A stretch of 6,380 nucleotides of DNA from Candidatus Cloacimonadota bacterium (lineage in GTDB: Bacteria > Cloacimonadota > Cloacimonadia > Cloacimonadales > Cloacimonadaceae), in contig VGPI01000123.1 of assembly GCA_016875595.1 (NCBI GenBank), positions 1 to 6,380 on the forward strand, in the 5' to 3' direction. Below the pieces are notes generated by a model. That model was not told the origin of the DNA. It was given only the letters and a program-made list of their open reading frames with translations, and made no database searches. Both the position numbers and the translations under genes were made by a program. Below are positions 1 to 5,651 of this stretch, piece by piece. The number at the start of each line of letters is the position of its first letter. The stretch's first letter is position 1.

Positions 1-343
1 GGGCAGTAAGCTGCCGGTGTGACAGGCGATGATTAGTTTACACGATCTTTCGTGAGTTGTTTGTTTCTGTTATTGTATCCATCAAGGCCGATGGAAAGCG
101 GGTTGTGGTCATACGACCTTCCGGGTTCGGGAGAAAAGTGGTCACCATTACGGTTTTTGTAGCTAATCGGATCGATAAGGATGATCACAGATTCGTCAGA
201 TGGCAGAAATAATCATGATTCAAAGTATAACGTGAAGCCATATTAAGAGTTAAACACAAGACAGACTCGGAGCATGAGATTTTCCTTGTCTATTTTATCC
301 ACTTCCAAAACTATGGAATAATGAACAGAATAAGGACAGGATT
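1..343. other. Leader/intergenic region without a supported gene
   Basis: All three forward frames meet a stop within the first 30 bases, at TAA 7-9, TGA 20-22 and TGA 28-30. Any upstream gene therefore ends at or before this edge, and I cannot tell which frame was used. The reverse frames also close within the first 72 bases. What can be seen is a small hairpin at 2-15, a perfect 10-bp palindrome AATCATGATT at 211-220, a 9-base odd palindrome TGGTCACCA near 137-145, and a Shine-Dalgarno AAGGA at 332-336 serving the gene at 344. A TATAAC hexamer at 226-231 resembles a -10 box, but I see no convincing -35 partner. The promoter of the downstream unit should lie here; I could not place it with confidence. 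Confidence 0.6.
2..15 (+). other. Small inverted repeat at the left edge
   Basis: GGCAG and CTGCC pair around a TAAG loop. No T-tract follows, so it does not look like a standard intrinsic terminator. If the upstream gene ends at the TAA at 7-9, that stop would sit in the loop. Its role is unknown and the stem is only five base pairs, so chance is possible. Confidence 0.25.
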
Positions 344-1537
344 ATGGATTTGTCAAGACGTGCAGCCGAGATTCAGGCATCGCCGATCCGCAAACTGATG
401 CCCTATGCCAATGCTGCCAAAAAGCAGGGGATCAGGGTGTATCATCTCAACATCGGTCAGCCCGATATCGAGACGCCGGCAGCGATGATGAAGGTGTACC
501 ATGAGCTATCGGAAAAAGTGATCGCCTATGGTCCTTCACAGGGACTGGATGTGTATCGCAAGAGTCTGGTCACCTATTATGGCAGACATGGGATCCACGT
601 AAGCGAGGATGACATTATCGTCACGACCGCAGGTTCCGAAGCGATCGTGTTTGCCATGTTGGTCACTTGTAACGAAGGCGACGAGATTATTGTACCCGAG
701 CCCTTTTATACCAATTACAACGGCTTTGCCACCATGGCTGGAGTAGCTCTGGTTCCGGTCACGACCTACGCGGAGACGGGTTACTGTCTGCCAGAGATCG
801 CCCAAATTGAGAAATTGCGGGGTCCCCGGACGCGAGCGATCATGCTCTGTAACCCGGGCAATCCAACCGGCACGGTCTATAGCCATGATGAGATGCAAGC
901 GATTTGTGAGCTGGCGCTCCGGCATGGGCTTTATGTGATCTCGGATGAGGTCTATCGGGAGTTTGTTTATGACGGTGCGGTTCATACCAGCGTTATGCAT
1001 ATTGCCGGAATGGAAGAGAATGGCATCCTGGTGGACAGTATATCCAAGCGGTACAGCGCTTGTGGCGCTCGGATCGGATGCATTGTTTCCAAGAACAAGA
1101 GCTTGATGACAGCGGTCTTGAAATTTGCCCAGGCACGTTTGTGCCCGCCAACCGTGGATCAGCTTGCCGCCAATGCCTGTGTTTATCTGCCGGATGACTA
1201 TATTGAAGCCATCCAGCGAGAATATAAAGCCCGGCGTGATCTGGTCTACGAAGAGCTGCTCCAGATCCCGGGAGTGGTCTGTCGCAAGCCCCAGGGAGCG
1301 TTTTACGTGACAGTCAAGTTACCTGTCCCCGATGCGGAGGATTTCGTCATCTGGCTCCTGAAGGAATTTCAGGTGGATGGCGAGACCGTGATGTGCGCTC
1401 CTGCCAATGGTTTCTATGCTACACCGGGATTGGGTGAGGACGAACTGCGCATTGCCTATATCCTAAACAAAGACGACCTGACCAAGGCAATGCATATCTT
1501 CCGTGCCGGATTTGAGATCTACAGGGCAAGTCGTTGA
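344..1537 (+). CDS. PLP-dependent class I/II aminotransferase (aspartate aminotransferase family)
   Basis: A cytosolic fold-type I enzyme of 397 residues, the usual length for the family. It moves an amino group between an amino acid and a 2-oxo acid using pyridoxal phosphate. Visible family residues, aligned by eye to aspartate aminotransferase, are IGQPDIETP near residue 37, Tyr62 in AYGPSQG, Phe121-Tyr122, Asn173 in NPGNPTG, Asp201 and Tyr204 in SDEVY, the Schiff-base Lys235 in SISK, Arg243 in GARIG, and the carboxylate-binding Arg369 in ELRIAY. The C-terminal stretch APANGFYATPGLG closely resembles enzymes annotated as aspartate aminotransferase in Bacteroidetes and anaerobes. Exact substrates cannot be read from sequence; aspartate, alanine or aromatic donors are all possible. 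The ATG at 344 has AAGGA seven bases upstream and fits the N-terminus of homologues. Its stop overlaps the next gene's start, so the two are probably co-translated. Confidence 0.95.
   Translation: MDLSRRAAEIQASPIRKLMPYANAAKKQGIRVYHLNIGQPDIETPAAMMKVYHELSEKVIAYGPSQGLDVYRKSLVTYYGRHGIHVSEDDIIVTTAGSEAIVFAMLVTCNEGDEIIVPEPFYTNYNGFATMAGVALVPVTTYAETGYCLPEIAQIEKLRGPRTRAIMLCNPGNPTGTVYSHDEMQAICELALRHGLYVISDEVYREFVYDGAVHTSVMHIAGMEENGILVDSISKRYSACGARIGCIVSKNKSLMTAVLKFAQARLCPPTVDQLAANACVYLPDDYIEAIQREYKARRDLVYEELLQIPGVVCRKPQGAFYVTVKLPVPDAEDFVIWLLKEFQVDGETVMCAPANGFYATPGLGEDELRIAYILNKDDLTKAMHIFRAGFEIYRASR
1523..1526 (+). promoter_or_regulatory. Shine-Dalgarno supporting the TTG start at 1534
   Basis: AGGG lies seven bases before TTG 1534, inside the end of the aminotransferase gene. 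The only nearby alternative, ATG at 1570 (residue 13 of the protein), has no purine-rich site in front of it. This favours the rare TTG start and a TTGA overlap with the upstream stop codon. Confidence 0.5.
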
Positions 1538-2190
1538 AGCAATCTCTCGAGCACTATACCGCTGATCTGATGTCTTTTCGGATCATCCTGGAAGGGCTGA
1601 TCCACAATATCAATACACCCTTGAATCTGGTGCTGGGTTATACACAACAAAAGATGAAAGACCAGCCGGAATGCGAGATCTTGCCAATGATCTACACGGC
1701 GGGGCTCAAGATCGACGATATTCTCCGGAATTCATACAAAAACGTGATCCAAAGAATGATCTTCCGCAAGACATCCTTCTGCCTCAATCAATGGCTCCAG
1801 GATGAGATCAAGTTCCTGGAGAATTATCTGCATTTCAAGCATCATTGCCGGATTGGGTTGGTCATGACGAGTGAAACCGTGATTGTATATGCTTCGGTGA
1901 TGCTATTGACGGTGTGTTTTGAGAAGCTTATGTTATCCCTGACCGGTCAGGAAACGAAAGATCTGGTGGAGATCGGTATCAGGACTGCAACCGATGAAGG
2001 AACCCCACTGATCGAAGTAACTTGTCAGGAACAACCGGGCATTCATGATACCCTTGATGATCTGATCAAACAAATATCGGCTCCGGCACGGATTATGGAT
2101 GCCGGCGAACTCCGGTTGAGCGAGTTGTTTTATCTGAACTGGCATCAAACCAGATCGGATATTCACGTGATGATCAAGATATTATCGTAG
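1534..2190 (+). CDS. Degenerate histidine-kinase-like protein (putative pseudo-kinase or histidine phosphotransferase)
   Basis: A soluble 218-residue protein with no signal peptide, membrane segment or sensor domain. Residues 14-75 read as a DHp/HisKA helix pair, with an H-box GLIHNINTPLNLVLGY in which His24 is the expected phosphate acceptor and Thr28 sits at H+4. The usual acidic residue after the His is Asn25. Residues 84-218 follow the order of a HATPase domain, but each ATP motif is eroded. The N-box region (VMLLTVCFEKLMLSL, 122-136) has no Asn. The G1 box reads QEQPGI (165-170) where DNGPGI is expected. The G2 region reads GELRLSE (191-197) instead of GTGLGLS. The domain nevertheless reaches its normal end. 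Known analogues with a DHp plus a dead ATPase domain are Spo0B and ChpT, which pass phosphate and do not bind ATP. It sits between the aminotransferase, which it overlaps, and a sigma-54 regulator, its likely partner. The fold is an inference from motif order; an active but very divergent kinase is the main alternative. Confidence 0.75.
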   Translation: MKQSLEHYTADLMSFRIILEGLIHNINTPLNLVLGYTQQKMKDQPECEILPMIYTAGLKIDDILRNSYKNVIQRMIFRKTSFCLNQWLQDEIKFLENYLHFKHHCRIGLVMTSETVIVYASVMLLTVCFEKLMLSLTGQETKDLVEIGIRTATDEGTPLIEVTCQEQPGIHDTLDDLIKQISAPARIMDAGELRLSELFYLNWHQTRSDIHVMIKILS

Positions 2191-2212
2191 GGGCGTTTTG
2201 ACAAAGCGCTCC
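2190..2212 (+). other. Strong intergenic hairpin between kinase-like gene and regulator gene
   Basis: Ten consecutive base pairs (two of them G-U) form between 2190-2199 and 2203-2212, closing a three-base GAC loop. The stem starts on the last base of the TAG stop and ends 11 bases before the regulator's ATG, so it would lie inside the ribosome's initiation zone. No T-tract follows, so it is not a typical terminator. Its 3' arm, AAAGCGCTCCA (2203-2213), recurs in the hairpin at 5608-5628. Confidence 0.6.
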
Positions 2213-2223
2213 ATTGTTAGCTT

Positions 2224-3627
2224 ATGACCAATAAATCAGATGTCCGTATCCTGATCGTGGATGACAGCATTGAGACCTTGCAGATGTTCAAATCTCAGTT
2301 GGGTGGGGACTATACCGTCTATACTGCCAATAGCTTAGCGGAGGGGCGGGTATTGCTGGAAAAGACCCGGTTTCACATTGCCATCATCGATATGATCCTG
2401 CCAGGGGAACATGGTGTTGACCTCATCCAGGAGATCAAACAGCAGTATCCCTATGTGGCAGTCATTGCCATCAGCGGTCAGGCGACGATTGAGGATGCGG
2501 TCACGGCGATGAAACTGGGGGCTGCGGAATTTATCGTCAAACCGATCCGGAAGCTGGACCTGATCAATATCCTGGTCGAGAAGATCCTGCGTAACCAATG
2601 GCTGATCGAAGAGAATAAACGGCTTTCAGAACTCGTCCAGCGTGATCTGGAGACCGATATGATCATCGGCAACAGTCCCGCCGTTCAGAATATCTTGCAA
2701 CGGGTGAAAAAGGTAGCCCGGCTGGATACACTGGTACTCATCAGTGGTGAAACTGGCGTAGGTAAGAGCGTCTTTGCCGAATTGATCCACGTCAATAGCT
2801 TGCGCAAGCTCAAGAAATTTGTCTCGGTGAACTGCGGAAGCTTGACCGAGACCCTGCTGGAGAGTTTACTTTTTGGGCATAAACGGGGTGCCTTCACAGA
2901 TGCCTGGCGGGATAAGATCGGCTATTTTCAGGAAGCCAATGGTGGAACCCTCTTTCTGGATGAGATCACAGAGACCTCGCTTTCCTTCCAGGTGAAACTG
3001 CTCAAAGTATTGGAAACGGGTGTGTTCCGGCAGGTGGGAAGCGATCATGATATCCAGACCGATGTGAGGGTGATCGCCGCTTCCAATAAGGATATTAAAG
3101 AACAAGTGGAGCTCGGAGCGTTCCGGGAAGACCTATATTACCGCCTGAATGTCATCAGCCTCAATATCCCGCCTCTACGGGAACGCCGCGACGATATCAA
3201 ACTGCTGACCAGCGCCTTTATCAGGGAATTCTGCACCAAGTACAAGAAGACGGAACTGACCGTATCCCCGGCAGTTATGTCCATCCTGCTGTCCTATTCC
3301 TGGAAAGGAAACGTGCGTGAGCTACGTAATGCGATCGAACACTCCGTCATCCTGGCAGAACATTCCATCATCCAGCCCGAGGACCTCCCGGAATCGATCC
3401 TGCCCGAGCATGTAGGTGATACGGCTCCGGCAGTTAATATCAATCAGCCCTGGCAGCAGGCAAAGGAAGAATTTGAGAACTGCTACCTGATCTCACTACT
3501 GGAACATACGGGAGGTAATTTTACGGATGCGGCAAGGATTTCCGGTATTCCGAGAGAGAATATCTACCGGAAGTGCAATAACCTCCAGATCGACTACAAG
3601 CACTTTCGCAGGGATAGTGAGCGTTAA
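2224..3627 (+). CDS. Sigma-54-dependent response regulator, NtrC family
   Basis: A complete 467-residue transcription activator with receiver, AAA+ and Fis-type DNA-binding domains. The receiver (about 7-120) has the acidic pair Asp13-Asp14, phospho-acceptor Asp56, Ser84 and Lys106 of VKP, so it should accept phosphate. The AAA+ domain (about 145-390) has Walker A GETGVGKS at 175-182, the sigma-54 contact loop GAFTDA at 222-227, Walker B GTLFLDEI at 241-248, REDLYYRLNV at 301-310 with arginine-finger candidates, and sensor II in WKGNVRELRN at 360-369. The helix-turn-helix lies near 425-455 (NFTDAARISGIPRENIYRK). The contact loop differs from canonical GAFTGA by Gly to Asp, a variant I recall from Bacteroidetes members. 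An in-frame TAG at 2218-2220 makes ATG 2224 the earliest start, and there is no clear Shine-Dalgarno. Its target promoters are unknown; no convincing -24/-12 site was found in the window. The preceding pseudo-kinase is the obvious candidate partner. Confidence 0.95.
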   Translation: MTNKSDVRILIVDDSIETLQMFKSQLGGDYTVYTANSLAEGRVLLEKTRFHIAIIDMILPGEHGVDLIQEIKQQYPYVAVIAISGQATIEDAVTAMKLGAAEFIVKPIRKLDLINILVEKILRNQWLIEENKRLSELVQRDLETDMIIGNSPAVQNILQRVKKVARLDTLVLISGETGVGKSVFAELIHVNSLRKLKKFVSVNCGSLTETLLESLLFGHKRGAFTDAWRDKIGYFQEANGGTLFLDEITETSLSFQVKLLKVLETGVFRQVGSDHDIQTDVRVIAASNKDIKEQVELGAFREDLYYRLNVISLNIPPLRERRDDIKLLTSAFIREFCTKYKKTELTVSPAVMSILLSYSWKGNVRELRNAIEHSVILAEHSIIQPEDLPESILPEHVGDTAPAVNINQPWQQAKEEFENCYLISLLEHTGGNFTDAARISGIPRENIYRKCNNLQIDYKHFRRDSER

Positions 3628-3647
3628 ACTGATGTCTGATAACTATA

Positions 3648-3653
3648 TGAGGA
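3648..3653 (+). promoter_or_regulatory. Shine-Dalgarno fixing the permease start at ATG 3661
   Basis: TGAGGA lies seven bases before ATG 3661. A longer reading from TTG 3655 would leave only one base between this site and the start codon, so the shorter 310-residue protein is preferred. Confidence 0.75.
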
Positions 3654-3660
3654 TTTGGTA

Positions 3661-4593
3661 ATGAAGACAAAATGGAAGATATCCCCCTATCTGTATGTGT
3701 TGCCGGCGCTGTTTCTGCTGGTGGCTTTCAGATTAATACCTATTGTAATGTCATTTGTGATCAGTTTCTTTGAGTCCACGATCAAGGGGACGGGTGATTT
3801 CATCGCTTTTCAGAACTACGGCAAGCTGCTCAGTGACAAGGACTTTTGGCAATCCATGACCAATACCTTCTGGCTGGTGATTATCGTGGTGCCGGCAAGC
3901 ATCGTCTTTTCACTGTTGTTTGCCGTGCTGCTCAATCAGATCAAGCGTTTACGCGGTCTGTTCAGAACGGTGTATTTCCTGCCCTTCGTAACCTCGATGG
4001 TGGCGGTCTCGATCGTCTGGAAGATCATCTTTAATGAACAGACCGGTCTGGCAAACACCTTTCTGGGATATGTCGGGATCGAGCCCCAGAAATGGTTGAG
4101 TGAATCTCGGGGGATCTTTGAGATCTTCTTCTCGGGCATTGGGGTTCAATTACCTGCTTGGGCGGGTGGTCCATCCCAAGCGCTCTTTGCCATCATCATC
4201 CTCACGATCTGGAAGAGCTTGGGCTATAATACGATCATCTATCTTGCCGGACTTCAGAATATCCCCAAGGATTACTACGAGGCAGCGGAGATCGATGGCG
4301 CCGGCAAGTTCCGCCAGTTCTTCCGCATTACTTTGCCACTGGTATCGCCCACGACCTATTATATCCTGATGATGACCACAATCGCTATGTTCCAGGTCTT
4401 TGCCCAGGTCTATCTGATGACCGACAAGGGAGGACCCGCCGGCACCACTCGTCTGATCGTGTATTACATATACGATCAGGGTTTCGACAAACAGGAGATG
4501 GGTTATGCCAGCGCTGTTGCTCTTGTATTGTTCATTGTCATCCTGGGCTTGACCATGGTGCAGAAACGGTATGAGAAATACGTGAACTATTGA
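3661..4593 (+). CDS. Carbohydrate ABC transporter permease, MalF/UgpA-like
   Basis: An inner-membrane permease subunit of 310 residues in the binding-protein-dependent transport family (BPD_transp_1). It shows six hydrophobic segments at about residues 10-37, 70-91, 104-124, 174-198, 232-253 and 281-300. The cytoplasmic EAA loop that docks on the ATPase is intact (EAAEIDGAGKFRQFFRITLP, 207-226). The YFLPFVTS stretch near 105-112 and the MTDKGGPAGTT stretch near 253-263 are typical of the sugar-permease (MalF/UgpA/LacF) branch. The loop between the third and fourth segments is somewhat long and ends in a GG-containing turn. It lies 33 bases after the regulator gene and eight bases before its partner permease, so the pair is co-transcribed. 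The substrate cannot be named from a permease alone; an oligosaccharide or glycerol-phosphate-like compound fits the family. No binding protein or ATPase gene is in the window. Confidence 0.92.
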   Translation: MKTKWKISPYLYVLPALFLLVAFRLIPIVMSFVISFFESTIKGTGDFIAFQNYGKLLSDKDFWQSMTNTFWLVIIVVPASIVFSLLFAVLLNQIKRLRGLFRTVYFLPFVTSMVAVSIVWKIIFNEQTGLANTFLGYVGIEPQKWLSESRGIFEIFFSGIGVQLPAWAGGPSQALFAIIILTIWKSLGYNTIIYLAGLQNIPKDYYEAAEIDGAGKFRQFFRITLPLVSPTTYYILMMTTIAMFQVFAQVYLMTDKGGPAGTTRLIVYYIYDQGFDKQEMGYASAVALVLFIVILGLTMVQKRYEKYVNY

Positions 4594-4597
4594 GGTG
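4592..4597 (+). promoter_or_regulatory. Shine-Dalgarno fixing the second permease start at ATG 4602
   Basis: GAGGTG overlaps the upstream stop TGA (4591-4593) and ends four bases before ATG 4602. A start at TTG 4590 would overlap this site and is unlikely. The overlap of stop and Shine-Dalgarno suggests coupled translation of the two permeases. Confidence 0.75.
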
Positions 4598-4601
4598 CGA
4601 G

Positions 4602-5588
4602 ATGCAGGCAAAACTAAGAATGATAATCATATACACGTTGTTGACGGTGGTCGGGCTCTTCATGATCGTTCCGTTCATCTGGATGCTGTCCACCTCACTT
4701 ATGACCCAGGCAGAATTCAATAAGCACGAATCGGTCTTTGTTCCCAAGGAATCATCATATATCTGGAAGTCCGCTGCAGGTGAGAAGCGGGTGCTTTTTG
4801 TCATGGAAAAAGGCCGGGAGAGCATCATCCACATCCTGGACAGAGACAACAAGATAATCGATGAGTACGTGAGTGTCTCGAGCAGTGAACTGCATCTCAT
4901 CCGGAAGATACCCAGTTTCACGTGGTCGAACTTTATTAAGGCATTCCGTAAAGTGCCCTTTGGCACCTACTTTTCCAATACTTTATACGTCTCATTCATT
5001 ACTTTGATCGGGGTGCTATTGTCTTCCGTTCTGGCGGCTTATGCGTTTGGGAGGATGGAATTTCCGGGCAAAAACCTGATCTTCTACCTCTTTATCAGTA
5101 TGATGATGGTGCCGGAGCCGATCTATCTGATCTCTTCGTATCTGCTGCTCGACAAGATAAACTGGCTGGATACCTATCAGGCATTGATCGTGCCCTGGTG
5201 CGTCAATGTCTTTGTCATCTTCCTTTTCCGCCAGCATTTCAAGTCCTTGCCCAAAGAACTCTTTGATGCCGCAGCGATCGATGGCTGCAGCACCTTTGGC
5301 ATGCTTAGGAGAATCATCCTGCCGCTGTCCAAACCGGTGATAGCCACTGCCTCCATCTTTACGCTGATCGGTTCGTGGAACAGCTTTATGTGGCCATTGG
5401 TAATGACCACCCGACCAGAGTTACGTGTCCTGCAGGTCGGCTTAAGTTATTTCAATGCCGAGGCATCGACCCAGACAACCCTTTTGATGGCTGCTTCCAC
5501 TTTCAGTATCCTGCCCATCCTGGTGCTGTTTTTCATCGCCCAGAAACAGATCATTGCCAGCTTTGCCAAGACCGGGCTCAAGGATTGA
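4602..5588 (+). CDS. Carbohydrate ABC transporter permease, MalG/UgpE-like, with an extracytoplasmic insert
   Basis: The second inner-membrane permease subunit, 328 residues against roughly 270-300 for common family members. Six hydrophobic segments lie at about 7-30, 127-149, 157-181, 191-210, 246-267 and 296-316. The ATPase-docking EAA loop is intact (FDAAAIDGCSTFGMLRRIIL, 221-240), and the SWNSFMWPLVMT stretch near 258-269 is typical of the MalG branch. The odd part is the loop after the first segment. Between the usual STSLMTQAEFN and the usual TWSNFIKAFRKVPFGTYFSN there are about 55 extra residues (49-103). These are polar and look beta-rich, with stretches such as KRVLFVMEK and SIIHILDRDNKIIDEYV. 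By topology the insert should face the periplasm, where a binding protein docks. It forms the transporter's heterodimer with the gene before it. The extra residues explain the excess length; the reading frame is unbroken. Confidence 0.92.
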   Translation: MQAKLRMIIIYTLLTVVGLFMIVPFIWMLSTSLMTQAEFNKHESVFVPKESSYIWKSAAGEKRVLFVMEKGRESIIHILDRDNKIIDEYVSVSSSELHLIRKIPSFTWSNFIKAFRKVPFGTYFSNTLYVSFITLIGVLLSSVLAAYAFGRMEFPGKNLIFYLFISMMMVPEPIYLISSYLLLDKINWLDTYQALIVPWCVNVFVIFLFRQHFKSLPKELFDAAAIDGCSTFGMLRRIILPLSKPVIATASIFTLIGSWNSFMWPLVMTTRPELRVLQVGLSYFNAEASTQTTLLMAASTFSILPILVLFFIAQKQIIASFAKTGLKD

Positions 5589-5607
5589 ACCGGTGAACAT
5601 TAACCAT

Positions 5608-5628
5608 GAGCGCTGAAGAAAAGCGCTC
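5608..5628 (+). other. Intergenic hairpin before the glycosyltransferase gene
   Basis: GAGCGCT (5608-5614) and AGCGCTC (5622-5628) form a perfect seven-base-pair stem around a seven-base purine loop. It lies 19 bases after the permease stop and 23 bases before the next ATG. No T-run follows, so intrinsic termination is doubtful. The 3' arm with flanks, AAAGCGCTCCA (5620-5630), is identical to that of the hairpin at 2190-2212. Confidence 0.55.
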
Positions 5629-5642
5629 CACGATTCAGACAT

Positions 5643-5646
5643 GGAG
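5643..5646 (+). promoter_or_regulatory. Shine-Dalgarno for the glycosyltransferase gene
   Basis: GGAG ends five bases before ATG 5652 and supports that start, which gives the protein a long polar N-terminus. The next in-frame ATG, at residue 16, has no comparable site. Confidence 0.65.
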
Positions 5647-5651
5647 ATAAA

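Noticed and set aside
86..99. GG-N10-GC spacing resembling a sigma-54 -24/-12 promoter
   Set aside because: Only the two dinucleotides match. The flanking bases (AAGGCCG and AAAGC) depart from TGGCAC and TTGCA, and one such hit is expected by chance in this leader.
91..162. Short open frame of 23 codons starting ATGGAAAGC
   Set aside because: It has no ribosome site, an unremarkable composition and no family resemblance that I recognise.
536..1000. Long antisense open frame across the aminotransferase gene
   Set aside because: The + strand here encodes a well-conserved enzyme with all its motifs. The antisense frame is a by-product of its codon pattern and has no recognisable domain.
1132..1145. 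Inverted repeat GGCAC/GTGCC with a four-base loop
   Set aside because: It lies inside the aminotransferase coding sequence at a conserved protein stretch and has no T-run, so it is probably a coincidence of codons.
3655..3660. Possible TTG start adding two residues to the first permease
   Set aside because: It sits one base after the Shine-Dalgarno TGAGGA, while ATG 3661 has the right seven-base spacing.
4150..4966. Two overlapping antisense open frames across the permease genes
   Set aside because: Their translations show no family motifs, and the + strand carries clear membrane permeases.
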